Of a stretch of DNA of 64,000 nucleotides, positions 1-12,543 are shown in pieces. The notes below the pieces were generated by a model. That model had not been told where the DNA came from, did no database searches, and worked only from the letters and a program-made list of their open reading frames with translations. The translations under genes were made by a program, and so were the position numbers. Position 1 is the stretch's first letter; the number at the start of each line of letters is the position of its first letter. Source of the stretch: Zantedeschia hybrid cultivar (Eukaryota > Streptophyta > Magnoliopsida > Alismatales > Araceae); assembly GCA_030544215.1 (NCBI GenBank), contig JARZZO010000011.1, forward strand, positions 45,133,587 through 45,197,586, given 5' to 3'.

Positions 1-1407
1 CAACACCTCCACCAAATAACCCACCATCGTCCATATATAAACCCATTCCCCTCTCCAAACCCCTCATTAACTCGACAGTACTCAAAATATCACCTTCCAA
101 TGATGATCAGCATGCGCTCCGGAGCGGGAGAATTTTCAACAAAGTCTTTCCTCAATCCACAGTTAGATACGGCCCACCACAGCCGCCACAGGAAGTACAG
201 AATGAGGAGAGTGCACTTGGCACTCCATATGATCTGTTGAAACACCTGGACAGAACATCGGCACGCATCTCAGTGCTCGAGTTGATCAAAAGATCTAAAA
301 CCCACCAAGAAGTTTTAACGGAGTACCTCAAAAGGGTTATGGTCAATGTGGACGTGCCAATAGAGAAGATAACTGCACTACTAGTTCCACAGGAGGATCA
401 ACCCTCTATTTCATTCCATTCATCTGAGCTAGCACCACCAGCAGCCAAGAGCATGGCACTCAGCATTACAGTCAACATCAAAGGCTGTGGATGCATGTCT
501 GGTTGATACAGGGGCTTCTATCAATGTGTTATCACCAATGACCTTAGAATTCTGCGGTGTACCCAGAGAGAAGTGGCTGCCTTCTCCCATCTCTGTTCCT
601 GCTTACAACAACTCTACCCGTTCCCCTCTGGGAATGGTCAATTTAAAAGTGTAATTAGGCCCCATTTGTCATGCCGAAGTCGAGTTCCACATCTTAGAGA
701 TCAACCCCACCAAATAACCCACCATAGTCCATATATAAACCCATTACCCTCTCTAAACCCCTCATTAACCTGACGGTACTCAAAATATCACCTTCCAATG
801 ATGATCAGCATGCGCTTCGGAGCGGGAGAATTTTCAACAAAGTCTTTCCTCAATCCACAGTTAGAGACGGCCCATCATAGCCGCCGGAAGAAGTACAGAA
901 CGAAGAGAGTGCATCTGGCACTCGATATGATATGTTGAAGCACTTGGACAGAACATCGGCACGCATCTCAGTACTTGAACTGATCAAGAGATCTAAAACT
1001 CACCAAGAAGCCTTAATGGAGTATCTCAAAAGGGTGATGGTCAATAAGGACGTGCCGGTAGAAAAGATAACTGCACTGCTAATTCCACAAGGGGATCAGC
1101 CCTCCATTTCATTCCATACATCTGAGCTAGCACCACCAGCACCTACGAGCATGGTACTAAGCATTACAGTCAACATCTGCAAGAAGGTTGTGGACGCATG
1201 TCTGGTTGATATAGGGGCTTCCATCAATATGTTATCACCAAAGACTTTAGAATTATGCGATGTACCCAGAGAGATGTGGCTACCTTCTCACATATCTGTT
1301 ACTGCTTACAACAACTCTGCCCGTTCCCTCTAGGAATGGTTTACTTGAAGGTAGAGTTAGGGCCCGCTTGTCATGCCGAGGTTTAGTTCCACAACTTGGA
1401 GATCGAC
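1..1407 (+). repeat. ~700-bp direct tandem duplication across the gag/protease junction of element A
   Basis: The segment from about 8 to 702 is repeated from about 706 to 1407. Both copies begin with ACCAAATAACCCACCAT and pass through the same upstream linker, the retropepsin active site and a following GTCATGCCGA block. They differ by scattered substitutions and small indels, so the duplication is old. Copy 1 has a 5-nt loss just before the protease active site and so changes frame. The left boundary may lie outside the window. Confidence 0.85.
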
Positions 1408-1500
1408 CCCTCTTTGAAAGGCATCCGTGGGCGCCCTTACTTCAAATCCCTTGAGGCAATTCCATCTACAAATCATCAATGCCTCAAGTTTGCACACAAA
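100..1500 (+). pseudogene. Element A: gag C-terminal linker and duplicated retropepsin, broken
   Basis: This encodes the aspartic protease region of a Ty3/gypsy polyprotein, twice, because of the tandem duplication. In copy 1 the active-site codons (VDTGAS, near 501-518) are intact, but a small deletion upstream puts them out of frame with the preceding linker. In copy 2 (open from 932 to 1333) the active site reads VDIGAS, so the catalytic DTG has become DIG. Both copies share the linker ending in SISFHxSELAPP. Neither copy could give a normal protease. No gag nucleocapsid is visible; it would lie left of the window. Confidence 0.8.
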
Positions 1501-1509
1501 TGATGGATC

Positions 1510-1842
1510 ATTAAGGTGACGAGCATGCCAATTCTTGTTGCTGCTCACTCCTTGAACATTAAGCCGGACCCTCCCCTTGGCCGACAACCCATTCTGTCAG
1601 TTTTACAGGTCCATTCTGCTTTGGATGATCCTCTGAAAGCCAGTATACCTGTTCCTTGTCCAGTCGATGCCATTAAAAAGGGGAAGTGCATGAGTACCCC
1701 TGGTTGGGACATTATGATGATAGGTGGCTACAAATCGGGAAAAAGCCTGGGCACAAAACTGCAGGGTAGAACCAAGCCTATCAAGGACAATAGAAGGATA
1801 CCTGGTAATAGTTTGGGCTATAGGCCAGCAAGGATGAAATGA
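1510..1842 (+). pseudogene. Element A: G-patch segment of pol
   Basis: An open stretch after the protease contains GWDIMMIGGYKSGKSLG at about 1702-1755, followed by the LGY-type ending. This is the glycine-rich pattern of a G-patch, an RNA or helicase-cofactor binding motif also known next to protease in some retroviruses. The same motif lies in the same place in element D (57400-57640). The reading frame stops at 1842. Confidence 0.65.
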
Positions 1843-1893
1843 CAGATTGTTCAGCAGCATGAAGACAAAGACGGTCAGAAAGTCTAGAAGACA

Positions 1894-2960
1894 ATGACCA
1901 CTCTGTGTAAAGAAAACCGAGATCCTTTAACTTGGACCCTATATACACACTTCATTAAGGGACCCGTGATTAATCATGACAATGATAACACGGTGGTAAT
2001 CACTTCCCCCTTTGACCTGCATGACATTTATGGTAGGGATCTAGCCAGACACTGTTCTCAATTGCTAACATATCGATCTTTAGAGGCTTTGCGGCCATTG
2101 AAGAGGAGGAAGATTCAAGACCCAGAATGTGAGTGGTACCGTTGGTTCGACACCTGGGACCTGTACAATGCACTAAATAGGCTATTCCTTGATCCCTCAG
2201 AACCAAAGTAGCCCCCATTGATTGATGAGTTTTTTGAAGGGCCTAGAACTATTTTTGACGAGAGAATTCTGCTAAATGAAGAGACAGACGAAGGGGAACC
2301 TGATGACCCTTATCGGCCTAGATTCACCACTGATCTTCTCTAGAGGGGAACCTATCCCCATCATCTTTTCACTCTGGATGACTTGTTTCATACTCTGCTC
2401 TTGACCCCAACTTGGTCGAGGGTCATCACTGAAGACATTCCTCGGACCCCGCCCATCATTATTACTTTGTCCCCCTGGGACCTAATTCTTTAAATTCCTC
2501 TTGACCTTGAGAGGATCTATGATCTAATCTAGGACATACTATTGTATGATCCCTCTAATCCTTTGGCCTTCGTACCATTACCTTCATATCCTCCTCCTCT
2601 TCATATTCATTCTTGTTTCATGATTAATACTGAAAGTCATAAAAAAAAAAAAGCCAATTTGCCAACCTCTTCTTCACATATCTTCGTTGAGGAAACTTCA
2701 TACTACTTGTCCGATTATACCCTATCATGTGAGTCACTCGGACAAGATTCCCTTCTAGATTTACTCTGCCCCTCCTCTCGGAAGGATTCACCTGTATTCT
2801 CTCATGTACCCCTCGATTTTTATCCTTATTTTTGCTCATTTGGTCAGGATAGTGAGTCTAGTTCTAGGCAGGTCAGTCAGATAAGGAAGTCTAGGAAGTC
2901 TAAGGGTAGATGAATTCCGAATAGATACCTCCAAGATCTAGCCTTAAGATGCCTTTCTTG
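1894..2960 (+). pseudogene. Element A: pol spacer between G-patch and RT
   Basis: Open stretches at 1894-2211 and 2542-2913 correspond to a poorly conserved linker. I recognise no domain. The first contains a basic patch (LKRRKI) and the second a serine-rich tail ending in RKSRKSKGR. Element E carries the equivalent sequence on the other strand (44019 down to 43187), which shows it is part of the element and not a host gene. Several stops separate the open pieces. Confidence 0.55.
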
Positions 2961-2997
2961 CTCTCAAATCCCTCAGGTTTTAAAGAATCCCATTCAG

Positions 2998-4560
2998 ATG
3001 ACAGAAGAATGTGAAGTTGATGAGTTAGTCGATAATGGATATGGGGTGTATGAACTTCTACAAAAAAAAGACCCCATCATGGAAGATGAGGAAGATGATG
3101 AGGACGCAGCGGAGGCGTACACCAGTGGAATGAAGAGATTTGATGAACCCTCAGCCACTGTAGAAGAGCCTACCAAAGAGATTAATTTAGGAACTGAAGA
3201 CGAACCTAAGGTTGTCCTCGTCAGTAAATGTCTTTCTGAAGCAGATGAGGAGGCAGTTGTCCAAGTTCTTAGAGATTATAAGGACACTTTCGCCTGGAGC
3301 TATGAAGATATGCCGGGATAAGATTCTTCCCTAGTGGAGCACCGATTAACATTGAAGGACGGAGCTAGCCCGGTTAAATAAAAATTAAGGCGATTCCACC
3401 CTCAAATGGTTTAGAAGATGAAGGAAGAGGTCAATAAATTGCATAAAGCCAAATTTATTAGATTTGTATTGACTTCCGAGATCTGAACTGGACATATCCC
3501 AAAGATGATTTTCCACTGCCTCACATTGATGTACTCATTGACAACACAGCGGGCTATGAAACACTGTCATTCATGGATGGGTTCTCAAGGTATAATCAGA
3601 TTCGCTTGGAAGAAAAGGACCGGAAGAAGATGTCATTCACTACACCTTAGGGCACTTATTGTTATGTCGTTATGCAATTTAGACTGAAGAATGCTGGAGC
3701 CACTTATCAAAGGGCTATGATGGCCATATTTCATGACATGATGCATATTGATTTAGAAGTGTATGTGGATGACCTGATAGTGAAATCTAGGACCAAGGCT
3801 GAGCATGCTAAAGTATTGGCGAAAGTTTTGGAAAGGTCAAGAGAGTACCAATCGAAGATGAATCGGGGAAGCTGTTTGGTTTCATCGTGAGCAAATAGGG
3901 CTTTAAGATCAATCCCAACAAGGCTAAGGCTATTAGAGAGATGCCACCTCTCCGAAACTTGAAAGAATTAAGAGGATGAATCGGGAGGTTGCAGTTTATT
4001 CGCCGCTTTGTCTCTCAGCACTCACAAAGGTGTAAGCCGTTTTACGAGCTTACTAAACTTGGAGTCAAGTTTGATTGGGACGATAAGTGTCAGGAGGTCT
4101 TCGATGGGTTGAAGACATATCTAGCTAGTCCTCCTATTTTGAGACCACTATTTCCGGACAAACCTCTAGTTCTTTATATCTCTGCCCTGGATGACGCTGT
4201 GAGGGTTTTCCTAGCACAAGAAGATGAAGAAGGAAAGAAGACGGCAGCCTATTATCTCTCCAAACTTCTCAACCCCGCTGAACAGAGATATACGGTGATG
4301 GAGAAAACATGTGTTGTACTAGTATGGGTAGTTCAGAAGCTGAAGCACTATTTTCTAGCCCATGAAGTACATCTCATCGCTAAGATGAATCCCATCAAAT
4401 TCTTTCTCGAGAAATATATCCTTACAGATTGACTAGTACGTTGGCAGAGCTTTCTATCTCAATTTGATATCGTCTACATTTAGCAGAAAGCGATCAACGA
4501 CTATGCCATCGTAGAACATCTTGCTCATCACCCTCTTCCTCGTTTTGATCCAGTTTGATC
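2998..4560 (+). pseudogene. Element A: reverse transcriptase and first RNase H, with deletions and stops
   Basis: Starts with an acidic leader (EDEEDDEDAAEA) and the FAWSYEDMPG motif, then RT. The catalytic YVDD is present near 3763-3774. Compared with element E, about 70 bp are missing around 3455-3480, removing the WVANIVPV and KKDGKV strands of the RT fingers. About 24 nt are missing near 3865, removing the KKCVF region. There are stops at 3319, 3379 and 3887. The first RNase H-like domain (3989-4432) has LYISAL where an active enzyme has LYTDAS, so its first catalytic Asp is gone, as commonly reported for Tat elements. Dead copy. Confidence 0.85.
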
Positions 4561-4582
4561 GGAGTTTCTGGATGAGGAACTG

Positions 4583-5131
4583 ATGTCCATAGATAGAATC
4601 AAAGACGATATGTGGACTCTGTATTTTGACGGAGCTCTGAATTCTCATGGTAAAGGTATCGGCATCGTTCTACTATCACCTGAAGGTGTCACCATTCCAC
4701 AAGCCTTTCAGCTTGACTTTCCTGTCACCAACAATATTGTTGAATATGAGGCTCTTCTAGCTAGCCTCGACTCTGCTCATCTCCATAGTTCCACCAAAAT
4801 CAGGATTGTAGGTGATAGTTAGCTAATCCTTCGCCAAGTACTTACCAAGTATCGAACTCTTGATCCTAAACTTAAGCCTTATCAGGAACTCACTTCTGCC
4901 TATATTAAGCTTTTCACCAAATTGATTTTTGTCCATGTTCTTCAAAATCATAACATCTTAGCCGATACTCTAGCTTCTCTCGCATCATCCCTGAATTTTT
5001 CAATCGGCAAACAATCCGAATCGATCATCGTTCATAGGTGTCTTTCACCCGCCGTAAAAGACCCTTCATTCCTTAGGACTAAAGAGAAGTTGCTGAAGAA
5101 GGTCAGAGATGGAGATATTGTAGAGAAGTGA
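4583..5131 (+). pseudogene. Element A: second (RVT_3/archaeal-type) RNase H
   Basis: The open stretch 4583-4822 reads LYFDGALNSHGKG at its start and NNIVEYEALLASL further on, then stops just after the GDS motif at about 4821. A further open stretch (4922-5131) keeps ILADTLASL, matching the last catalytic Asp. The D, E, D and D residues of the fold are therefore all recognisable, but an in-frame TAG after GDS breaks the protein. A second RNase H between the first one and integrase is a hallmark of Tat-type Ty3/gypsy elements. Confidence 0.75.
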
Positions 5132-5137
5132 GAAATC

Positions 5138-6430
5138 ATGCTATTAGAATGGCAAGTAGAGATAGTAGATGAAGAGAAACCATGGTATTTTGAGATTGCC
5201 AAATATTGTGAAGATCAATCGTACCCTGAAGAAGCTACAGTTGAGGAGAAAAGGACTATCAAGAGAGTTGCTCAGAGATACACCATAGTTGGAGGAGCAC
5301 TTTATAAACGAGGTTTTAACGGTGTTCTTCTGAGATGTTTGGACGAAGATGAGCTTTGGAAGATTATGGAAGGAGCTCACGCAGGAGTTTGTGGTGGCCA
5401 TGTTAATGGACAAATGTTATCAAAGAAGATCCTTCGACACAAATTCTATTGGCCAACCATGGAAGAAGATTGTGTTTGTCTATAGGTGTGCTAAGTGTCA
5501 ACTTCATGCCGACAAGATCCATTCCCCCGCATCTTCACTCCATCCTGTTGCCTCCCCATGGCCTTTCTCCATGTGGGCTTTCGACATCATTGGACCTCTC
5601 GGTGATCCCAATTCCGGCATTAAGCAGAAATCCTTTATTCTCATAACAACATAATACTTCACCAAGTGGGCAGAAGCCGAAGCTTACGCGAAAGTCAAAG
5701 CGTCAACAGTCTGCATGTTTATCATGAAGAACATCATCACAAGATTCAAAATTCTAAGCACTATCGTCACCGACAATGGACCACAGTTCAGATCACAGGA
5801 GTTGAAGGACCTCTGCAACAGGTATAAAATTACATTACATCATTCGTCTCCATATTATCTGCAAGGAAATGGCCAAGTAGAGGCAACTAACAAAACTTTG
5901 AAAAAAATCATCAAGAAAATGAGTAAATCCAATAAGTTCTCCGACTGGCCAGAGAAATTAATAGAGGCTCTATGGGCATACCGAACTTCAATCTGCACGC
6001 CCGCTGGGCAGACTCCATATTCCTTAACATTCAGAATGGAGGCGGTAGTTCCATACGAAGTGCTCATCCCGTCATTAAGAGTACAATTGAATAAGGAGTT
6101 TTCCATTGATGAACACCGCTCAGCACTCTTAGCTCAATTGGAACTTTTAGACAAGAAAAGATGGTCAGCCGCTAATCATGCACAAGTATATCATAACAGA
6201 TTAATACATTTTTATCAAAAGAAAGTCATTGAACGAAAATTCAAAGTTGGTGAAATGGTTGCCAAAAGAATCTTCGTAAAAGCTGGTGGTCCGCGTTCTA
6301 CGCTCCAGTAGGACCTTATGTTATTTCGCATGCTTTTCTTAGTAACCCCAATCGTTTAGTTAATGCAGAAGGGCAAGAGCTATCTCATCCCTAGAGTGGT
6401 CTCTATCTTAAGAAGCACTACCCTTAGGAT
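5138..6430 (+). pseudogene. Element A: integrase
   Basis: A zinc-binding H-H-C-C region (HAGVCGGHVNG, then CAKCQLHADK, split by a frame change near 5485) is followed by the catalytic core. The first Asp is in MWAFDIIGPL (about 5572-5601), the second in IVTDNGPQF (about 5764), and the Glu in GNGQVEATNKTL (about 5868-5903). The C-terminal GEMVAKRIFVK region runs to a break at 6311. Remnants of the usual terminal motif (LYLKKHYP) reach about 6425. Stops and a frame shift make it inactive. Confidence 0.85.
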
Positions 6431-7765
6431 AATGAGTCGATCAACATGGTGCAAGGACCAGTGGGGTCTGAAAATTTGAATACTCAAGCTCCCTTATTAA
6501 TCTTTGATAATCTAATTCAAACGCATTATTGCACACAAACATGTTTGGTTCATGAGTAACAAGAGATGTGAAGCCTGAAGAATATTGAAAGCTTGACTAA
6601 GGGTGAAAAAGTACAACTCATTCTTTTTAAACATAACTTCTATTTTTACTCTCGGCCCACCATGTCGGAACGAGGTTTAAAATAGACTACTAAAAATACA
6701 TGCCATCTTAGTAGGAGGCTGTAATAAAAAAAAAAGGGGAGATCTACCCCACAAAAAGCAAAAAAAAGCAAAGGCAAAAAGCCAACAGAATCAAAAGGCC
6801 GCTCAACATTACAAACATCATATCAAAAGGCCACAAAATCGAATGAAAAGGGAGCGCAAGGTCGTTAAATACCCCATAAAAGTGAAAATGACCGAACCCC
6901 AATAGAAAATAGGATAAAGGAGGGACATCTTTCTAAGTCTCCGACACCTTCTCACGGGCTTTCTAAATCAATTCTTCCCTTAATTCTAAAGAGGTATACT
7001 CCAAATTTGAGGAACGACCGAGGTTGACTATGGGTCGGACCATCGAATGGGATCACGATTACGAACAAATTTCAAGCACAGTGAATCTGGATTAGGCTAT
7101 TAAAGAATGATCTGCGAATTAAGTTAAAAAATGAATAACTCTTTTGATCCAAGTACCATGTTGGTCCTTAGGTTAGTCGAATATTTCAACAAAAAATAAA
7201 AAAAATTAAATATTTCAAAAAACAAAAAAAAATTGAATATTTCAACAAAAAAAAATTGAATATTTCAAAATCAAAAAAATTTGAATATTGCAAAGCCCCA
7301 AAAAATCGAATATTGCAAAATCACAAAAAAAATTGAATATGGCAAAACCCCCCAAAAAATTGTATATTCCTAAAGTTACAATTGCAAAACAAAAATATTA
7401 GCATTTGTTTGATTAAGTCATGAGTGTTGCATTCTTTTATTTTCAGTAAGCATTTGTATGCTTGTATGTTGTATTTTTACCGTTTATTTCCCTTTAATTA
7501 TCTTTATTTGCCTTCATTAAATAAAGGCTTCGCTCCTTGACCCTTGTACGAAGGATAGGATCATGTAGCTACTTACTTAACTGGGCAAGGGGCTAAGCCC
7601 GAACATATATTTAATTTGTTTGTTCAAGCCGCATGTAGGTGTGAAGAGAAAGTCAACAGAGAAAATACAAAAGCGACTAAAGTATGAAGAAACTCTTTTC
7701 ATACATGTCAAAAGTGTTCATGTACAAGTCTAAGTCCATCTATAGGATTTCAAAATAAAAACAAG
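6431..7765 (+). other. Element A: non-coding spacer after pol, with A-rich tandem repeats
   Basis: No gene is visible. The block from 6600 to 6720 (CTCGGCCCACCATGTCGGAACGAGG) is shared with B and E, so it is element sequence. From about 7190 to 7375 there is a degenerate tandem array of roughly 25-bp units built on TTGAATATTTCAAAA and runs of A. Variable tandem repeats in this position are known for Tat/Ogre elements. Confidence 0.7.
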
Positions 7766-7802
7766 AGATAATGAAACAAAGGAAGATACATAAGCATAGC
7801 CA

Positions 7803-10064
7803 TCAGGGCTGGCTCTCCCATGCACCCTCATCTAGTTGGCTTTGCACCTCATCCTGGATGTCAGGTCCCCGTGCTGGAGGTGGCGGCTGTCCCATGACAC
7901 TTGGCCCTACCTGGCCAAAAGATACAACAATACTGGCGGTAAAAGCGCTCGTCTCGCCCCGATCTAGCGCCTGCTGTCGAGCATGCTGATAATGCACCTC
8001 AATGCTCTGGCGCTCGTACTCTGCCACTAAGAGTCGGCCCTGAAGACTCTCCATACGAGCCCGGTCTCGATCTCTCTCTTCATTCAGAACCTCCAACCGA
8101 ACCTAGAGTCGTGAGAGCTCGCGAGGGAGATCGTCGCTGGAAAGCCGGGACAACTGCTCCTCCAACGCTCGGATAGGAGTGGCATCTACCTGTGCCTGGG
8201 CCGCCACCCCTCTAGCTTGTTCCAACTTTGCCTTAGCTTGATGGAGAGTTGCACAGAGAGCATCAATCAGTAGCAAGAAAGGCATTGCCAACCAAGTCAG
8301 AAATGAAGTTCGCCAAGTAAATGCAAAAAAAGGAAGAAGCCAAGAATGAAGAATTACCTAGGCAATGTGATCCTCCTCAACCTAGGTGGCCCGTCGGATG
8401 GCCTGAGCTAGTTGGCCTTGCAAGTCGGTCACGAGGACCTCGTGAGCAGCTGTGCCAGATGATAAAGCTCCAGCGGAAGCAAAAGTAGGAGCAGCCCGGG
8501 TGTAAACAACTCACTGTACCAAGAGAATAACCATCAGTGGTTGAACGCTAAAATAAGGTAATTAATAAAATGAATATGCATAATTCATACATACATACCA
8601 GATCAAAAAGCTCCTTCTGCACTTGCTCGAGCTAGGCCTCCACATCATTAAGTCGGGCCCGGAGAGTGATGATGGTGGCGTCACGTATATCCTGCATATC
8701 CATACATGATTTTCATTCATTCACAAATCTAAACGAAGATAATAATTAAAATGAAAGAAGCATAAAAGCATACTTACATCAAGAGGACGGAGGAGCTGCA
8801 ATTGGTTGGCGTAATACGCCCGGTACTGCTGGACGTAGGCCTCGCTACTCTCTGCGTTTGACTGTACCAGGACGCCCCTGCGGTGCTAGTCGTCATACTG
8901 GTCGGAATTTGACGCGCCAGTCAGTGCGGGCTTGCTTCCCCCGCATCGTCCGTCCAATCCCCTTCGGGACCTCTTCATCCACCCACTCCTGGTGGAGACC
9001 CAAAGTGCGCATGACCAGCCGTAGGCGAAGTAGCTCGACTTCATTAAGGCAGTGGACCCACACCATGCGTCCATACCGCCCTCTACCAGCCGTCACCCGG
9101 GGCTGACCTGCTTCTCCCACGCCCAGATACAGGCGCCATATCACCTACATACATATTGGGTAGATACATTCATAATAATAAATTGCATTTAATTTGTGAA
9201 AGATTGCATTTAATAAAAACAAGATCAAACAAGCAAGAAAATTGTATTTACTAGAAGTTTCGGATAATCAAGGAATTAACGACGGAGGGCCGTCAACTGG
9301 TGATGCTGCAGAGCGGCATCTACGATCGGCTACCAACGGCGGGTCAACGGGATGTCATCGGGTCTCATGGCCTTCGCACGGCCGAGAAGGAAGTGAAAGT
9401 AACTCCACACTTGCATACATACATATAAGTTAGAAAAAGCATCATAAGCATGCATTTAGACCAATAACAATTAAAAATGTTTTGTACCTGGAGAAAAGGC
9501 GAAAAATCGTTGATGGTAGTCTCACGGTCTGGCATGCCCGCGGAAAGATCAGCAAAGAGATGGGCCAGTAGGGCCGCACCCCAAGCATACTCCTGAAAAC
9601 GACTCTGGTCGTCCAACAAACTCAGGAATCTGCAGTGAATGTGGTTACCCTTCGTGCCGAAGAGTAACCGACCAAAGAAGAAGACCAAGAAGACTCGGAG
9701 CTGTCTGTCTACCTCCTCCTCCTAACTCTCATCCCTGCAGTATACCTTGGAAGCTGATCTAGCTAATCTGTCTCGGAAGGCCTCTCAGGACTCATCTGAA
9801 TGTCGTCTAGGGTCCACTAATCCTAATGCCCTCTCTACCTCTACTATGGGCACGGTCCTAGACTCTCTATCTAAACTGGAGACCTCGATGTCGAGGAGAC
9901 TCTCTGACAGCCCAAACTAATCGGGGTATGTAACCCCACTCACTGCCTTGCCCTCCACGTGGAGGTCGGTGATCCTCGCTACGTCCTCCAAACTAGGGAC
10001 CATATGTCCCCATGGCATTAGAAATGCCCTAGTCTCGGCATCCCACCACTCTCGTAGAGCCTAT
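7803..10064 (-). pseudogene. Element A: antisense gene aORF1 (plant-mobile-domain-like plus coiled coil), 5' part lost
   Basis: Antisense to pol. Read on the - strand: exon 2 from 10064 to 9488 holds ALREWWD, MPWGHMVPSLEDVARIT and FFFGRLLFGTKGNHIHCRFL. It ends in CTCCAG/GT. Exon 3 starts near 9410 with VWSYFHF, but its acceptor is AA instead of AG. Exon 4 is about 9145-8780 (LHQEWVDEEVPKG). Short exons 5 and 6 follow, then a last coiled-coil exon with NEERDRDRARMESLQGRL and a PPPPARG tail, ending at 7803. The order matches B and E at clearly lower identity. Exon 1 and the start are missing because the element is cut at 10064. Stops are present in exon 2. The protein family function is unknown; PMD proteins are transposon-derived or nuclear silencing-related in plants. 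Confidence 0.7.
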
Positions 10065-10071
10065 ATAAAAG
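10064..10071. other. Breakpoint joining element A (aORF1 exon 2) to element B (integrase)
   Basis: Left of 10064 the sequence aligns with aORF1 exon 2 of B/E (TATAGGCTCTACGAGAG on the - strand). From 10071 (GAGCTCATGCTGGAG) it aligns with the integrase zinc region of E. The few bases between belong to neither. Part of aORF1, all of aORF2 and the 3' LTR of A, plus the LTR, gag, PR and RT of B, are missing. This fits a large deletion or illegitimate recombination between two tandem elements. Confidence 0.75.
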
Positions 10072-11140
10072 AGCTCATGCTGGAGTTTGTGGTGGCCATG
10101 TTAATGGACAGATGTTAGCAAAGAAAATCCTTATACAAGGATTCTATTGGCCGACCATGGAAAAAGATTGTGTAGGATATGTTCGTAGGTGTGCCAAGTG
10201 TCAACTTTACGCCGATAAGATCCATTCTCCTACATCTTCACTCCATCCTGTTTCCTCCCCATGGCCTTTCTCCATGTGGGCTTTTGATGTCATTGGACCC
10301 CTTGGCAATCCTAATTCCGGCATTAAGTAGAAATCCTTCATTCTCACGGCAACAAAATACTTCACCAAGTGGGCGGAAGCTGAAGCATATACGGAAGTCA
10401 AAGCATCAACCGTCTGTAAATTCATCATGAAGAACATCATCACAAGATTTGGAATTCCAAGCACCATCGTCACCGACAGTGGACCGCAGTTCGTGTCACA
10501 AGAACTGAAGGACCTCTGCAACAGGTACAAAATTGCATTGCATCATTCATCTCCAAATTATCCGCAAGGCAATGGCCAAGCAGAGGCAACTAACAAGACT
10601 CTGATAAAAATCATCAAAAAGACGTGCATGTCTAATAAATTCACAGACTGGCCAGAAAAATTGATTGAGGCTCTATGGGCCTACCGAACTTCAATCCGCA
10701 CGCCCATTGGGCAGACTCCTTATTCCTTAACATTGGGAATGGAGGCGATAGTTCCATATGAGATCCTTATACCGTCATTAAGAGTACAATTGAATAAGGA
10801 ATTATCCATTGATGAGCACCGCTTAGCACTCCTCGCTCAATTAAAACTCTTAGACGAGAAAAGATAGTCAACTGCTAATCATGCAAGAGTATATCAAAAT
10901 AGATTAGCACGTTTTTATCAAAAGAAAGTCGTTGAACGTAAGTTCAAAGTTGGTGAAATGGTCGTCAAAAGAATCTTTGTAAAACCTGGTGGTCCGCGTT
11001 CTAAGTTCCAACCAAATTGGGAAGGACCTTATGTGATATCGCATGCTTTTCCTGGTAACGCCTATCATCTAGTTAATACAGAAGGACAAGAGTTAACTCA
11101 GCCCTGGAACGGTCTGTATCTTAAGAAATACTACCCTTAG
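10071..11140 (+). pseudogene. Element B: integrase, 5'-truncated
   Basis: Begins inside the zinc-binding region (HAGVCGGHVNGQM) and runs to the integrase end (NGLYLKKYYP). Catalytic-core landmarks are MWAFDVIGPLGN, IVTDSGPQFVS and GNGQAEATNKTL, so the D, D and E residues are retained. A TAG at 10328 and another stop at 10867 split the frame. The rest of pol, gag and the 5' LTR are absent. Nearly identical to the integrase of E on the opposite strand. Confidence 0.85.
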
Positions 11141-12540
11141 GTTAAAGAGTCAATCAGCATGGTACAAAGACTAGTGGAATCAGAAAATTTTGAAACTCAA
11201 ATTTTCTTATCAGTCTGGATAATTTAATTCAAACACATTACTACATATACTGATACGTTTGATTCGTGAGTAACAAAAGATGTGAAGTCCGAAGGAATAC
11301 CGAAAGCTTGACTAAGGGTGTAAAGTGCAAATCATTCTTTTTAAACAAAAAATTCTATTTTTTACACTCGGCCCACGATGTCGGAACGAGGCTTAGAATA
11401 GAGTACCAAGAATACCCGCCATCTTAGTAGGAGGCCATCAAGAAAAAAGGAGGAGATCCGTCCCATGAAAAGAAAAAGAAAAAGCAAAAGGCAAAAGTCA
11501 AATATCAAATCAAAAGGCCATTACGCTACAAACGTTACATCAAGGCCATGAAGTGAAATAAAAGAGAACGCAAGGTCGATAAATACCCCGGAAAGAAAAT
11601 GACCGAACCCCAACAGATATTAGGGTAAGAAAGGAACATCATTTTGGGTCTTCAGAACCTTCTCGTGGGTTTTCTAAATCAATTCTTCCTTTCTGAAGAG
11701 GCGTACTCCTAGCTTAAGGAATGGCCTAGATTGACTAAAGATCAAATCATCAAATGGGATCACGAATGTAAACACAGGTTCCAGCACGATGGGCCTAAGT
11801 TAGATTATTGAAGAACAATTTGGGAATTAAGTTAATAAATGAATATGTTCTTTTGATCTAAGTACCATGCTGATCTTTTAGTTTGCACAATATTCCAAAA
11901 TATATATTTTAAAATCTAAAAAAAAATATATATTTCAAAATAAAAAAATACATATTTCAAAATAATATATATATATATATATTTCAAAATCCAAAAAAAT
12001 ACATATTTCAAAATAATAAAAAAATACATATCCCAAAATCCAAAAAAAATACATATTTCAAAATCCAAAAAGTACATGTCTCAAAATCCAAAAAAAAGTA
12101 GACATGTCAAAATCCAAAAAAAATATATACATGTTCCAAAACCCAAATAAAATGAATATTTCAAAAATCAAAATTAGCATCTGCTTGTAGCATTTGGTGT
12201 GCTTCATTCCTTTATTTTCAGCGAGCATCTGCATGCTCGTATGTTGCATCTTACTTCGTTATTTTCTTCAGTTCAATTATTACCATTATCTTTGTTAACA
12301 AAGGCTATGCCCTTTGACTCTTCTACCAAGAATATGATCAAGTAGCCGGTTACTTAACCGGGCAAGGGGCTAAGCCTAAATAGATACTTAATATATTTGT
12401 TAAGTAATGTACATGGTACATGTACGAAAGCCAAGGAATTCACACAAATGAGACACAAAGCTGAAGACAAAAATTTCATATATATATCAAAAGGTGCTTT
12501 GTACAAGATTCAAAAAGAAAAAGGAAAATACATGATGAAG
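11141..12540 (+). other. Element B: non-coding spacer with A-rich tandem array and AT microsatellite
   Basis: No gene is seen. It contains the CTCGGCCCACGATGTCGGAACG block shared with A and E. From about 11890 to 12160 there are about ten degenerate units of roughly 25 bp (ATTTCAAAATCCAAAAAAAT). A short (AT)n tract lies near 11965-11985. Element E has the same array on the other strand with a longer (AT)n. Confidence 0.75.
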
Positions 12541-12543
12541 CCC

